Source of the DNA: Pseudarthrobacter sp. L1SW
GTDB lineage: Bacteria; Actinomycetota; Actinomycetes; Actinomycetales; Micrococcaceae
Direction of reading: 5' to 3'
DNA length: 64,000 nucleotides
Assembly (NCBI RefSeq): GCF_020809045.1
Contig: NZ_CP078079.1
Coordinates: 1,178,001 to 1,242,000 of the forward strand
Below the pieces are notes generated by a model. It was not told where the DNA came from, ran no database searches, and worked only from the letters and a program-made list of their open reading frames with translations. The translations under genes and the position numbers were made by a program. Of this stretch, positions 1-8,943 are shown piece after piece (the stretch's first letter is position 1; each line of letters opens with the position of its first letter).

Positions 1-4
1 GTGC

Positions 5-565
5 ATGCAATCTCTGGGCAGCTCCAAGTCATCCTCCAAACCGGCCAGGGGCGGATTCTCCATGTTCCGCATCAGTGGGCCCGGACTGATGGTCCTGGTC
101 ACCGCCTTCATCGTGGCCGTGATCTTCGCGGCCAACCAGAACGACGTCGTGGGCTGGGTAGTTGCCATCATCGCCTTCTTCTGGCTGGCACTTGCGTCCT
201 TTGTGGTCTTCAGCATCCAGAAGGCGGCCAAGAAGGCCGGCGCCAAGCTGAGCGAAGCCCAGAATGCGTTCACCTCCGCTGCAGGGCGCGGCCCCTACGC
301 CGCGGCAGACCAGGGTGGAACCCGGGTTGTGGCCGAGCGAGGCCAGGCTGAGGAAGTCCGCGACCTCAAGCTGGACCACTCCTTCAAGATTGTCCAGGTC
401 CAGGTCCGCGTGGTGGAGGAGGAGCGTGCCAAGGGTGCCGCCGCCAACCAGGACACCATCCACCGGGCCCTGGAAACCATCGAGATTACGGCCACCAACG
501 CCAGGGACATGATCAAGTCCTCGGGCGGCAGTGGAGAGCCGGTCACCGGAACCATCATCGACTAG
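5..565 (+). CDS. Small two-helix membrane protein of unknown function
   Basis: I do not recognise a named family. The 186-residue product has two hydrophobic segments at about residues 27-44 and 49-71, a short polar N-terminus, and a long C-terminal half that is soluble, charged and partly helical (Lys/Glu/Gln-rich, about residues 73-170). It therefore looks like a hairpin membrane anchor with a cytoplasmic tail. The start is uncertain. An ATG at 62 (residue 20) is preceded by a G-rich Shine-Dalgarno-like stretch about 8 nt upstream and would remove only low-complexity sequence, while the frame is also open to the window edge. It ends just before xthA, only one base from the GTG chosen there, so the two are probably co-transcribed. 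Confidence 0.6.
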   Translation: MQSLGSSKSSSKPARGGFSMFRISGPGLMVLVTAFIVAVIFAANQNDVVGWVVAIIAFFWLALASFVVFSIQKAAKKAGAKLSEAQNAFTSAAGRGPYAAADQGGTRVVAERGQAEEVRDLKLDHSFKIVQVQVRVVEEERAKGAAANQDTIHRALETIEITATNARDMIKSSGGSGEPVTGTIID

Positions 566-566
566 A

Positions 567-1409
567 GTGGAGCGGGTGAGCTCGGCATTGAACAAGGACC
601 ACCTTCGCATCGCATCCGTCAACGTCAACGGCCTCCGGGCTGCGTTCAAGAACGGCATGGCGGCGTGGCTGGAGCCCCGCGAGGTGGACATCCTCTGCCT
701 GCAGGAAGTCCGCGCCCCCGACGCAATCGTGCGCCAGCTGCTGGGCGAAGGCTGGCACATCCTGCACGCGGAAGCTGAAGCCAAAGGCCGCGCCGGCGTC
801 GCCATCGCATCCCGTGAAGAGCCACTGGAAACCCGCAACGGCATCGGCGACGACTACTTCGCCACGGCCGGCCGCTGGGTTGAGGCCGACTTCCGCCTGC
901 GGGACGCGGCCGGACAGCCCGTCCAGCTCACCGTGGCAAGCGCCTACGTCCACTCCGGTGAGGTGGGCACACCGAAGCAGGATGACAAATTCCGGTTCCT
1001 GGATGTCATGAGCACCCGGCTCCCGGAGCTGACCAAGCACAGCGACCATGCCCTGGTGGTGGGTGACCTCAACGTGGCCCACACCCCGCTGGACATCCGG
1101 AACTCGAAAGGCAACGTCAAGAAGGCGGGCCACCTGCCCGAAGAACGCGCTTACTTCGACAGGTTTTTCGGCGAGGAAATCGGCTGGCACGATGTCCACC
1201 GCAACCTGGCAGGACCGGTTGACGGGCCGTACACCTGGTGGTCGCAGCGCGGCAAGGCCTTTGACAATGACACCGGCTGGCGCATCGACTACCACCTGGC
1301 CACCCCGGCGCTGGCCGCCTCCGCCATCTCCGCGGTGGTGGACCGGGCGGCGTCATGGGACACCCGCTTCTCCGACCACGCCCCGCTGGTAGTGGATTAC
1401 CAGCTCTGA
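567..1409 (+). CDS. xthA: Exodeoxyribonuclease III / AP endonuclease family protein
   Basis: The protein belongs to the endonuclease/exonuclease/phosphatase fold, ExoIII branch, which cleaves DNA at abasic sites and degrades 3' ends during base-excision repair. Visible motifs are [12 protein letters not shown] near the N-terminus, LCLQEVR (metal-binding Glu), [13 protein letters not shown] (Asp/Asn active-site pair), a [20 protein letters not shown] segment, and [10 protein letters not shown] at the C-terminus with the catalytic Asp-His. About 280 residues is normal for the family. An upstream ATG at 531 would overlap the previous gene by 35 nt and adds non-conserved residues. I prefer GTG 567 (GTG 576 and TTG 588 are also possible). 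trpS follows after 20 nt on the same strand. Confidence 0.93.
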   Translation: MERVSSALNKDHLRIASVNVNGLRAAFKNGMAAWLEPREVDILCLQEVRAPDAIVRQLLGEGWHILHAEAEAKGRAGVAIASREEPLETRNGIGDDYFATAGRWVEADFRLRDAAGQPVQLTVASAYVHSGEVGTPKQDDKFRFLDVMSTRLPELTKHSDHALVVGDLNVAHTPLDIRNSKGNVKKAGHLPEERAYFDRFFGEEIGWHDVHRNLAGPVDGPYTWWSQRGKAFDNDTGWRIDYHLATPALAASAISAVVDRAASWDTRFSDHAPLVVDYQL

Positions 1410-1429
1410 GCCCGAAGGTTTCCTCCCAG

Positions 1430-2473
1430 ATGACTAGCCCCACTTCGCCCGCCGCCAAGAAGCGCATCCTCTCCGGCGCCAAGCCCACCGCTGATTCCCT
1501 GCACCTGGGCAACTACATCGGTGCCGTCCGCAACTGGGTGGACATGCAGGCTGAGTACGACGCCGTTTTCTTCATCCCGGACCTGCACGCCATTACGGTT
1601 GACTTCGATCCGGCCGAGCTTGCCAAACGCACCCGGATCGTTGCCGCGCAGTACATCGCTGCGGGCATCGACCCGGACAAGAGCATCTTCTTCGTTCAGT
1701 CCCACGTGCCCGAACATGCACAGTTGGCGTGGGCATTGAACTGCATCACCGGTTTCGGCGAGGCCTCGCGCATGACCCAGTTCAAGGACAAGACCCAGAA
1801 GTCCGGTGCTGACGCCGCCACCCTGGGCCTTTTTGCCTATCCCACCCTGATGGCTGCGGACATCCTGCTGTACCAGACGGACCTGGTGCCGGTGGGTGAG
1901 GACCAGCGCCAGCACCTGGAGCTCACCCGGAACCTGGCCCAGCGCTTCAACACCCGCTTTGGTCCAACCTTCACCGTCCCGGAGGCGACCATCGTCAAGG
2001 AAAGCGCCAAGATCTACGACCTGCAGAACCCCAGCGCCAAGATGTCCAAGACCGGGGAGTCACCCAACGGGGCCATCCAACTGCTGGAGGACCCGAAGAT
2101 CGCTGCCAAGCGCATCAAATCGGCAGTGACGGACGCCGGAACGGAAATACGGTTCGATACGGAGGAGAAGCCCGGCGTCTCCAACCTGCTCACCATTTAC
2201 TCTTCCTTGACCGGGAAGACCGTGGCCCAGCTCGAAACTGAATACCAGGGCAAGATGTACGGCCATCTCAAGGTGGACCTTGCGGACGTGGTGGTGGACT
2301 TCATTACACCGCTTCGGAACCGCACCAACGAACTGATGGAGGATCCGGCCGAGCTGGACCGCCTGCTCGCCCACGGGGCGGAGCGGGCGCGCGAGATTGC
2401 CTCGGTTACGCTCGCCCAGGTTTACGAGCGCATGGGTTTCCTGCCGTCCCTCAGCCTCGCCGGAGTCCACTAG
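1430..2473 (+). CDS. trpS: Tryptophan--tRNA ligase
   Basis: Class I aminoacyl-tRNA synthetase that charges tRNA-Trp in the cytoplasm. The 347-residue length is typical of bacterial TrpS. The start of the Rossmann fold shows [20 protein letters not shown] (HIGH-type signature HLGN), and the KMSKS-type loop reads AKMSKTGES. Other hallmarks are IPDLHAIT, a [12 protein letters not shown] segment and [12 protein letters not shown], which shape the tryptophan pocket. The ATG at 1430 begins [16 protein letters not shown]. The longer open frame back to 1355 overlaps xthA and is not conserved-looking. The gene sits 20 nt after xthA and is followed by the 2H phosphoesterase gene. Confidence 0.97.
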   Translation: MTSPTSPAAKKRILSGAKPTADSLHLGNYIGAVRNWVDMQAEYDAVFFIPDLHAITVDFDPAELAKRTRIVAAQYIAAGIDPDKSIFFVQSHVPEHAQLAWALNCITGFGEASRMTQFKDKTQKSGADAATLGLFAYPTLMAADILLYQTDLVPVGEDQRQHLELTRNLAQRFNTRFGPTFTVPEATIVKESAKIYDLQNPSAKMSKTGESPNGAIQLLEDPKIAAKRIKSAVTDAGTEIRFDTEEKPGVSNLLTIYSSLTGKTVAQLETEYQGKMYGHLKVDLADVVVDFITPLRNRTNELMEDPAELDRLLAHGAERAREIASVTLAQVYERMGFLPSLSLAGVH

Positions 2474-2618
2474 CGCTATGTCGTCCAGCAAAGTCACCGC
2501 AAGGGAAGGCACCCGTTCCCCCCGCCGGACGGCGGGGACACCCGCCAACCCCCACGGAGACCCAGCGGACCGTCGCGTTGTCCCGCGTGGCCGCCCGTCC
2601 CGTACGGAGGACATCAGC

Positions 2619-3140
2619 GTGGGCGTCATCCTTGGCTTTCCCGCCGAAATCGCGGAGGAGCTGCAGCGTTGGCGGGCGTCTTTCGGTGATCCCCTGGCCG
2701 GCGTGGTTCCGGCCCACATCACGCTGGTAACCACTACCCCTACCAAGGATTGGGAGGCCACCCGCGAGCACGTCCGCGAGGTGGCGCGCCAGCAGAGGCC
2801 CTTCAAGGTCACCATCGCCGGAACCGGAACCTTCCGTCCGGTCTCGCCCGTGGTCTTCATCAACGTTGAGGACGGCTTCGAAGACTGCGTCCACCTGCAC
2901 GAAAAGCTCCAGCAGGGTCCCCTGCACCGCGAGTTGCCGTTTGCCTACCACCCGCACGTCACCATCGCCCACGATGTGCCGCCGGAAAGCCTCGACGAAG
3001 CCGAAACGGTGCTGCGGAACTACAGGGCCACCTTCCCCGTGGTTAGCATGGGACTTTACGAGCACGATGCCGACGGCATCTGGCAGCTACGGGAAGAGCT
3101 GGACTTTGGGACCCAAACTGACAACGACGGCGGCACCTGA
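2619..3140 (+). CDS. 2'-5' RNA ligase / 2H phosphoesterase family protein
   Basis: The product has the two H-x-T/S motifs that define the 2H phosphoesterase superfamily: AHITLV near residue 30 and PHVTIAH near residue 115. Family members act on 2'-5' RNA bonds or cyclic phosphodiesters, and the substrate here cannot be told. I chose GTG 2619 because a strong GGAGG lies 8 nt upstream and the protein then begins directly with the fold (MGVILGFPAEIAEEL), giving 173 residues. An alternative ATG at 2478 would add 47 Arg/Pro-rich residues that look non-coding. Its 3' end overlaps the probable start of the YihY gene, so the two are likely translationally coupled. Confidence 0.85.
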   Translation: MGVILGFPAEIAEELQRWRASFGDPLAGVVPAHITLVTTTPTKDWEATREHVREVARQQRPFKVTIAGTGTFRPVSPVVFINVEDGFEDCVHLHEKLQQGPLHRELPFAYHPHVTIAHDVPPESLDEAETVLRNYRATFPVVSMGLYEHDADGIWQLREELDFGTQTDNDGGT

Positions 3141-4287
3141 CTCACGGACCCCGTCCCGGCACCAGGCGAAACAGACTGAACACCAGCCCCTCCCCACGGA
3201 TCACGCCCGCCTGAAGCTCGCGGTCATCCAGAAAAGGATGGAGTGGAACAAGGCACGGAGGGCTGGCAAAGGGCCCGTGCCCAGCCTGGTGGCCATGGTC
3301 CAGTGGCTTCTGGCCCGCCTTAACGCCCTTCGTCCCATGCGCGCCTTCCGGCACTACACGCTCCAGCACGGTCCGCTGATGAGCGCCGGCATCGGCTTCA
3401 ACATGTTCTTCTCCATCACCGGCCTCCTCACCACCGGCTTCTCCATTGCCGGCCTGGTACTGCGCGGACAGCCCGCCCTCCTGGACACGATCATCGGCAG
3501 TGTTGCCCAAAGTGCGCCGGGCCTCCTCAAGGTAAATGGGGGCGAAGGGCTGGTTGACCCCCAGGACCTGCTGAACCCGGACGGGCTTGGCTGGACAGCC
3601 CTGATAGGCGCCGTGGTCACGGTCATCACGTCCCTGGGCTGGATTGCCGGACTTCGGGACGGGCTGCGCGGCGTGCTGGAACTGCCGCCGCTGCTGGTCA
3701 ACCCCATCCTCCTGAAACTCCGGGATGCGGGCACCCTGGTGCTGCTGGGCGTGGCCCTGGTGATCAGCGCCGGAGCGTCCCTGGTGTTTGGAACCGCCGC
3801 CGGCTGGGTCACCGGCTTCCTGCGGCTCGATGACGCTGTTGCCGGCCCGCTCACCACATCGATCAAGATCGCAGTGCCGCTGGTCCTGAACTGGGTAACT
3901 GCCCTCATCATGTTTCGGCTGGCGGCCGGCCTGAAACTTTCCCGCCGCGCCCTGCTGGAGGGAACCATCCTGGCTGCGGTGGGCACCACGGTCCTCCAGG
4001 TGTTCAGCACCGAACTGCTGGCCGGGGCAGGGCGGAATCCCATCCTGGCGCCGTTCGCCATCATCATCGGCCTGCTGATCTGGTTCAACCTGGTGAGCCA
4101 GGCCTACCTGGTTTCAGCCGGCTGGGCGGCCGTCCGGGAGGCGGACCTGCACACCGCCTCCACAGGCCATGACAAGGGCACGTGGGGCGCCCGCCAGGTC
4201 CAGCCAGGGAAGGTGCCCGCGCATGCCGATGCCGGTGCCCCGGCTACTGCCCGGCGTCGAGGTATTGGTCGGCCCAGGCAGCAATGA
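3106..4287 (+). CDS. YihY/BrkB family inner-membrane protein
   Basis: A multi-spanning membrane protein of the YihY/virulence factor BrkB family (formerly misnamed RNase BN). The function is unsettled and transport is often suggested. After a cytoplasmic N-terminus rich in Arg/Lys, hydrophobic segments follow at MSAGIGFNMFFSITGLLTTG, around WTALIGAVVTVITSLGWIAG, and three or four more up to the segment ILAPFAIIIGLLIWFNLVSQ. A charged, Pro/Ala/Arg-rich tail follows. The start is uncertain. TTG 3106 has GGAAGAG about 7 nt upstream and overlaps the preceding gene, while ATG 3238 is the first ATG. The gene ends 44 nt inside the convergent hydrolase gene, an unusual tail-to-tail overlap. Confidence 0.85.
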   Translation: MGPKLTTTAAPDSRTPSRHQAKQTEHQPLPTDHARLKLAVIQKRMEWNKARRAGKGPVPSLVAMVQWLLARLNALRPMRAFRHYTLQHGPLMSAGIGFNMFFSITGLLTTGFSIAGLVLRGQPALLDTIIGSVAQSAPGLLKVNGGEGLVDPQDLLNPDGLGWTALIGAVVTVITSLGWIAGLRDGLRGVLELPPLLVNPILLKLRDAGTLVLLGVALVISAGASLVFGTAAGWVTGFLRLDDAVAGPLTTSIKIAVPLVLNWVTALIMFRLAAGLKLSRRALLEGTILAAVGTTVLQVFSTELLAGAGRNPILAPFAIIIGLLIWFNLVSQAYLVSAGWAAVREADLHTASTGHDKGTWGARQVQPGKVPAHADAGAPATARRRGIGRPRQQ

Positions 4288-5014
4288 TGCGTGCGGCCCG
4301 CGCCGCTTGGCCTTTGCCCGTGAGCAGATGGTCGCTGCCTTCGAGGGAGACGAAGTTCCGCGGGTGGCGGGCTGTCTGGAAGATCGTACTGGCGTTTTCG
4401 ATTCCCACGGTGTTGTCCGTGGGGGAGTGCAATACCATCAGCGGCTTGTGCAGCTGCTTGATGCAGTCCGTCAGGTCCGCTTTTTCCAGGTCCTCCACGA
4501 AGTGCTTGCGGATCTCCACCCGCTTCCCGCCGAGGTCCACCTCGGCACTGCCCTCACTCAGGATCTTATCCAGGGCCGCATCGAACACGTGCGCCACGTG
4601 CTTCGGCGAGAAGGGCGCCCCAACGGTAGCGACGGCGTCGAGCTCGGGAATCTCCCGTGCGGCAGCCAGGACGGCCGCGCCGCCGAAGGAGTGTCCCACC
4701 AGCAGGGAAATCTGCTTCCCCTGGCTCCGCATGAACTCAGCCGCCCTGACCGTGTCCGCCACCTTGTGGCTGAACGAGCCGGCGGACCACTCGCCTGCGG
4801 AACCGCCCAGGCCGAGGTTATCGAACCGGAGCATGCCCACGCCGCTGTCCGCCAACGCCTTGCACATCCGGGACGCGGACGGGCTGTCCTTTCCCAGCGT
4901 GAAACCGTGCGAGAAAACTCCCCAGCCCTTGACGGGCCCCTCCGGAACATCGATGATTCCCGAGAGCATCTCGCCGGTGGAGCCTTCAAAGCTGACTTTT
5001 TCGGAGCGGGACAT
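4244..5014 (-). CDS. Alpha/beta hydrolase, OsmC-associated esterase type
   Basis: A cytoplasmic alpha/beta-hydrolase-fold protein of 256 residues. The nucleophile elbow is SLLVGHSFGGAAVLAA (Ser in GHSFGG). A later HSPTDNTVG segment supplies the probable catalytic Asp, and the GSDHLLTG segment near the C-terminus supplies the His. Similar proteins are annotated as alpha/beta hydrolases, sometimes fused to OsmC domains, with unknown substrates. The ATG at 5014 is preceded by AAAGGGGA about 4-5 nt upstream, so an in-frame start at 5053 is rejected. The gene lies between the end of the YihY gene, which it overlaps, and the sdh terminator, so it probably has its own promoter. Confidence 0.85.
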   Translation of the reverse strand: MSRSEKVSFEGSTGEMLSGIIDVPEGPVKGWGVFSHGFTLGKDSPSASRMCKALADSGVGMLRFDNLGLGGSAGEWSAGSFSHKVADTVRAAEFMRSQGKQISLLVGHSFGGAAVLAAAREIPELDAVATVGAPFSPKHVAHVFDAALDKILSEGSAEVDLGGKRVEIRKHFVEDLEKADLTDCIKQLHKPLMVLHSPTDNTVGIENASTIFQTARHPRNFVSLEGSDHLLTGKGQAARAARIIAAWADQYLDAGQ

Positions 5015-5052
5015 GGCGTCCCCTTTCTTCTGTGCGCCTAAACCGGGAAACA

Positions 5053-5095
5053 ACGACGGCGCCGTTCCCCCTTAAGTGGGGGACGGCGCCGTCGT
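5053..5095 (-). terminator. Terminator hairpin of the sdh operon
   Basis: Two GC-rich arms (about 17 bp with one bulged base) flank a short TTAAGT loop just beyond the sdhB stop codon. On the minus strand the hairpin is followed by TTGTTT. The arms carry an ACGACGGCG core that recurs in other terminators of this window. Confidence 0.8.
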
Positions 5096-5110
5096 CCGCT
5101 CAATCCTTTG

Positions 5111-5893
5111 TCAGATCTTGCGGGAGAGAATGGCCTGCTTGACCTCGGCGATTGCCTGGGTCACCTGGATGCCACGGGGGCATGCTTCGGAGCAGTTGAA
5201 GGTGGTGCGGCAGCGCCACACGCCTTCCTTGTCGTTGAGGATCTCCAGGCGCATGTCGCCGGCGTCATCACGGGAATCGAAGATGAAGCGGTGCGCGTTG
5301 ACGATCGCGGCCGGCCCGAAGTACTGGCCGTCGGTCCAGAAGACCGGGCAGGAGGACGTGCACGCAGCACAGAGGATGCACTTGGTGGTGTCATCGAAAC
5401 GCTCGCGGTCCTCGGCGGACTGCAGGCGTTCGCGGGTGGGCTCGTGCCCCTTGTTGATGAGGAACGGCATGACCTCGCGGTAGGACTGGAAGAACGGCTC
5501 CATGTCCACGATGAGGTCCTTCTCCACCGGCAGGCCCTTGATGGGCTCCACCGTGATGGGCTTGGACGTGTCCAGGTCCTTGAGGAGTGTTTTGCAGGCC
5601 AGGCGGTTGCGGCCGTTGATGCGCATGGCATCCGACCCGCACACACCGTGCGCGCAGGAGCGGCGGAAGGAGAGGGTGCCGTCCGTTTCCCATTTGACCT
5701 TGTGCAGGGCATCCAGCACACGGTCCGTGCCGTACATGGTCAGGTGGAAGTCGTCCCAGGTGGCTTCCTCGGAAACCTCCGGGTTGTACCGGCGGACGCG
5801 CAGGTGCACATCGAACGTGGGGATCTCGCCGCCACCGCCGACGCCGGCAGGCAGTTCGATCTTTGAGGCTGGCTCAGCAAGTTCAGCTGACAT
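5111..5893 (-). CDS. sdhB: Succinate dehydrogenase iron-sulfur subunit
   Basis: Iron-sulfur subunit of respiratory complex II, passing electrons from the SdhA flavin to quinone at the membrane. All three clusters are visible. The [2Fe-2S] ligands lie in the region SCAHGVCGSDAM to RLAC, and the [4Fe-4S] and [3Fe-4S] ligands lie in CILCAACTSSCPV and NCSEACPRGI. The 260-residue length is normal. The gene is the last of a minus-strand operon sdhC-sdhD-sdhA-sdhB. Its ATG follows the sdhA stop after a single base, so translation is surely coupled, and a strong hairpin follows. Confidence 0.98.
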   Translation of the reverse strand: MSAELAEPASKIELPAGVGGGGEIPTFDVHLRVRRYNPEVSEEATWDDFHLTMYGTDRVLDALHKVKWETDGTLSFRRSCAHGVCGSDAMRINGRNRLACKTLLKDLDTSKPITVEPIKGLPVEKDLIVDMEPFFQSYREVMPFLINKGHEPTRERLQSAEDRERFDDTTKCILCAACTSSCPVFWTDGQYFGPAAIVNAHRFIFDSRDDAGDMRLEILNDKEGVWRCRTTFNCSEACPRGIQVTQAIAEVKQAILSRKI

Positions 5894-5894
5894 C

Positions 5895-7694
5895 TTAGTA
5901 CTTCCTCACCATCGGCTCGTAGCGGGTAAAGACGACCGGCTTGGTGGCCAGGCGGATGCCGGCAATTGACTCAGCCGATCCGTCCGCCGGGGCGTGGTCA
6001 TCCTTGTACGCCATGGAGTGCTTCATGAATTTTTCGTCGTTGCGGTCCGGGAAGTCCTCGCGGAAGTGTCCGCCGCGGGATTCCTCGCGGTAGAGGGCGG
6101 CCACGGTCATGACCTTGGCCAGCTCCAGGAGGAAGCCGAGCTCAACGGCCTCGAGCAGGTCAAGGTTGAAGCGCTTGCCCTTGTCCTGGACGTTGATCCG
6201 CTTGTACCGCTCCTCGAAGGAAGCGATGTCGCGGAGCACCTGGTTCAGCGTCTCCGCGGTGCGGAACACCTGCATGTTGGCGTCCATGGTGTCCTGGAGT
6301 TCCTTGCGGATCACAGCCACTTTTTCGTCGCCGGTGCCGTTGCGGGCAATATCCAGCAGTTCGGTGGTGTAGGCCAGCGGGTTCTCCGGCAGTTCCACAA
6401 AATCAGCCGTCTTGGCGTACTCAGCCGCGGCGATGCCGGCGCGCTTGCCGAACACGTTGATGTCCAGCAGCGAGTTGGTGCCCAGGCGGTTCGAGCCGTG
6501 GACAGATACGCACGCAACCTCGCCGGCTGCATACAGGCCGGGGACCACGGTGTCGTTGTCCTGCAGGACCTCGGTAGTGATGTTGGTGGGGATGCCGCCC
6601 ATGGCGTAATGCGCCGTGGGGAACACCGGAACGGGCTCCGTGTAGGGCTCAACGCCGAGGTACGTGCGGGCGAACTCGGTGATGTCCGGAAGCTTGGCGT
6701 CAATGTGCGCCGGCTCCAGGTGCGTCAGGTCCAGGAGGACATAGTCCTTGTTCGGGCCGCAGCCGCGGCCTTCGCGGACCTCGTTGGCCATGGAGCGGGC
6801 AACAATGTCGCGGGGCGCCAGGTCCTTGATGGTGGGGGCGTAGCGCTCCATGAAGCGCTCACCCTCGGAGTTGCGCAGGATGGCACCTTCGCCGCGGGCC
6901 GCCTCGGAGAGGAGGATGCCCAGGCCGGCCAGGCCGGTGGGGTGGAACTGGAAGAACTCCATGTCCTCCAGGGGGATGCCGCGGCGGAAGGCGATGCCCA
7001 TGCCGTCACCGGTCAAGGTGTGCGCGTTGGAGGTGGTCTTGAAGACCTTGCCGGCGCCGCCGGAGGCGAACACCACGGACTTGGCCTGGAAGACGTGCAG
7101 CTCGCCGGAAGCGAGGTCATAGGACACGACGCCGGCAACACGCTTCTGCTTGTAGGGGGTACCGTCCGCGCGGACAGCGTCCTCCTCGACAGTCAGCAGG
7201 TCCAGGACATAGTACTCGTTGTAGAACTCGACGTTGTGCTTGACGCAGTTCTGGTACAGGGTCTGCAGGATCATGTGGCCGGTGCGGTCCGCGGCGTAGC
7301 AGGCGCGGCGGACGGGGGCCTTGCCGTGGTCGCGGGTGTGCCCGCCGAACCGGCGCTGGTCAATCCGGCCTTCGGGCGTGCGGTTGAACGGCAGGCCCAT
7401 CTTTTCGAGGTCAAGCACGGCGTCGATGGCTTCCTTGGCCATGACCTCGGCGGCGTCCTGGTCAACCAGGTAGTCGCCGCCCTTAACGGTGTCAAAGGTG
7501 TGCCATTCCCAGTTGTCTTCCTCGACGTTGGCAAGGGCCGCACACATGCCACCCTGCGCCGCACCGGTGTGCGAGCGGGTGGGGTAGAGCTTGGTCAGTA
7601 CTGCTGTGCGGGCGCGCTGACCGGATTCGATCGCGGCGCGCATGCCAGCGCCACCGGCACCGACGATGACGACGTCGTACTTATGGACCTGCAT
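5895..7694 (-). CDS. sdhA: Succinate dehydrogenase flavoprotein subunit
   Basis: Catalytic subunit of complex II, oxidising succinate to fumarate in the TCA cycle. The N-terminus has the FAD-binding fold (YDVVIVGAGGAGMRAA). The RSHTGAAQGGM segment holds the His expected to bind FAD covalently. The HPTGL and HGSNRLGTNSLLD segments contain the substrate-binding His and Arg regions. The protein has 599 residues, as in other actinobacteria. I start at the ATG that gives MQVHKYDVVIVG; a TTG seven codons upstream is also in frame. A stable hairpin lies between sdhD and sdhA. Confidence 0.98.
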   Translation of the reverse strand: MQVHKYDVVIVGAGGAGMRAAIESGQRARTAVLTKLYPTRSHTGAAQGGMCAALANVEEDNWEWHTFDTVKGGDYLVDQDAAEVMAKEAIDAVLDLEKMGLPFNRTPEGRIDQRRFGGHTRDHGKAPVRRACYAADRTGHMILQTLYQNCVKHNVEFYNEYYVLDLLTVEEDAVRADGTPYKQKRVAGVVSYDLASGELHVFQAKSVVFASGGAGKVFKTTSNAHTLTGDGMGIAFRRGIPLEDMEFFQFHPTGLAGLGILLSEAARGEGAILRNSEGERFMERYAPTIKDLAPRDIVARSMANEVREGRGCGPNKDYVLLDLTHLEPAHIDAKLPDITEFARTYLGVEPYTEPVPVFPTAHYAMGGIPTNITTEVLQDNDTVVPGLYAAGEVACVSVHGSNRLGTNSLLDINVFGKRAGIAAAEYAKTADFVELPENPLAYTTELLDIARNGTGDEKVAVIRKELQDTMDANMQVFRTAETLNQVLRDIASFEERYKRINVQDKGKRFNLDLLEAVELGFLLELAKVMTVAALYREESRGGHFREDFPDRNDEKFMKHSMAYKDDHAPADGSAESIAGIRLATKPVVFTRYEPMVRKY

Positions 7695-7761
7695 ACCAGA
7701 TGCTCTTTCTCTCAAAATTCGCTATAAAACAACGGGCCGGCGTTGCCTGCGCCGCAAAACA

Positions 7762-7787
7762 GGGCCCGCGGTTGTACCCGCGGGCCC
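7762..7787 (-). other. Intercistronic hairpin between sdhD and sdhA
   Basis: A perfect 10-bp G+C-only stem with a 6-nt loop (TTGTAC on the plus strand) sits in the 108-nt gap between sdhD and sdhA. There is no T-run, so it is more likely an mRNA-stability or processing element, or a weak attenuator, than a full terminator. Confidence 0.55.
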
Positions 7788-7802
7788 GGGATGGTGCCGG
7801 TG

Positions 7803-8276
7803 CTAGGCAGGGCAGAATCCGCCAGGCAGGGGCACACCGTCGACGACGGGGCAAGGGTTGAAGGTGAAGATCACCAGGGTGCCCAGGACAATGATGACGA
7901 CGGTGGCCGAGTAGAGGACCGTCTTCAGCCAGCGGCGGGTCGAGTCCTTTTCGGCGTAGTCGTTGATGATGGTGCGCACGCCGTTGGTTCCGTGCAGCAT
8001 GGCCAGCCACAGCATTGCGAGGTCCCAGAACTGCCAGAACGGATCGGCCCACTTGCCGGCCACAAAACCGAAGTCGATGGCGTGGATGCCCTCGCCGACC
8101 AGGAGGTTCACAAAGAGGTGCCCGAAGATCAGGACCACAAGGACCACGCCGGAGAGCCGCATGAAGAGCCACGCGATCATCTCGAAGTTTCCCTTGCTCC
8201 CGCCATGGCGGCGGTACTGCGGGGCGATCCGCCCGCTCATTTGTCCACTACGTGGATTTTCGATGGTTGCACTCAT
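7803..8276 (-). CDS. sdhD: Succinate dehydrogenase membrane anchor subunit D
   Basis: Hydrophobic subunit that, with SdhC, anchors complex II and forms the quinone and haem site. The 157-residue protein has three membrane helices, roughly residues 33-58, 80-105 and 120-145. The segment LHGTNGVRTIINDY resembles the conserved haem-side His and Gly-x-Arg region of SdhD. It lies 3 nt downstream of sdhC and upstream of sdhA. The C-terminus carries an NPCPVVDGVPLPGGFCPA tail with two Cys after the last helix, presumably outside the membrane. Confidence 0.93.
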   Translation of the reverse strand: MSATIENPRSGQMSGRIAPQYRRHGGSKGNFEMIAWLFMRLSGVVLVVLIFGHLFVNLLVGEGIHAIDFGFVAGKWADPFWQFWDLAMLWLAMLHGTNGVRTIINDYAEKDSTRRWLKTVLYSATVVIIVLGTLVIFTFNPCPVVDGVPLPGGFCPA

Positions 8277-8279
8277 GGC

Positions 8280-8660
8280 TTAGTGCCCTCCCAGGGCGAG
8301 GGACAGGTGGCGGATGGCGAAGGCGACCATGGTGACAAGCCAGAGGGCCAGGACTGCCCACAGCATCTGCCGCTGGTACTTGGCACCCTTCTTCCAGAAG
8401 TCAACCGCGATGATCCGCAGGCCGTTAAAGGCGTGGAAGACGATGGCGGCGACAAGGCCGGTCTCGCCCAGGGCCATGAGGGGGTTCTTGTAGGCACCGA
8501 TCACGGTGGTGTAGGCCTCGGGAGACACGCGCACCAAGGAGGTGTCCAATACGTGGACCAACAAGAAGAAAAAGATCACTACACCGGTAATACGGTGTCC
8601 TACCCAAGACCACATGCCTTCACGGCCGCGGTACAAGGTGCCAGCTGGTTTTGTCGGCAC
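8280..8660 (-). CDS. sdhC: Succinate dehydrogenase cytochrome b556 subunit
   Basis: First gene of the sdh operon and the cytochrome b subunit of complex II. The 126-residue product has three membrane helices. VGHRITGVVIFFFLLVHVLD is the family signature of the first helix. VFHAFNGLRIIAVDF carries the probable haem-ligand His followed by the conserved Gly-x-Arg. I chose the GTG at 8660 because GGGAGG lies 8 nt upstream and it gives MPTKPAGTLYRG, the usual N-terminus. The longer open frame upstream is leader sequence. A promoter is visible about 90 nt upstream. Confidence 0.93.
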   Translation of the reverse strand: MPTKPAGTLYRGREGMWSWVGHRITGVVIFFFLLVHVLDTSLVRVSPEAYTTVIGAYKNPLMALGETGLVAAIVFHAFNGLRIIAVDFWKKGAKYQRQMLWAVLALWLVTMVAFAIRHLSLALGGH

Positions 8661-8748
8661 TGATAAACCTCCCTGCAACACAGCGGCGCTGGCATGAGAT
8701 CCACGCGGGGGGAACGCCTGCTGCGAGAGCACTCGTAGCTCAGGCCTA

Positions 8749-8777
8749 AATCTAGGCTTCGCTGACAGCTTATTCAA
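8749..8777 (-). promoter_or_regulatory. Promoter of the sdhCDAB operon
   Basis: On the minus strand a TTGAAT -35 box is separated by exactly 17 bp from a TAGATT -10 box, both close to the vegetative sigma consensus. Transcription would start near 8742, giving an untranslated leader of about 80 nt before the sdhC GTG. The rest of the 283-bp gap between sdhC and manC (8661-8943) holds no gene I can support. Confidence 0.65.
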
Positions 8778-8943
8778 TTTAGGAGTTCCTTGGTGACCAG
8801 CAGTGGCGCGGAACCCACGAAATTTTGAGACAAAGGACACACTCGCCGCGGACCGGCGCCGGGAGCCTGCCATACTGCCGCCCTCCTTGGGCCGAAACCG
8901 CCTGACGGAGGGCCCAGGGCCCGTTCCGCTAAAGTAGGCGGTG

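Noticed and set aside
2478..2618. ATG start giving a longer 2H phosphoesterase
   Set aside because: The extra 47 residues are Arg/Pro-rich and non-conserved in character, and a strong GGAGG site points to GTG 2619.
5994..7727. A 577-codon open frame antisense to sdhA
   Set aside because: It mirrors the sdhA reading frame through GC-rich third positions. sdhA has all catalytic motifs, and the antisense protein resembles nothing.
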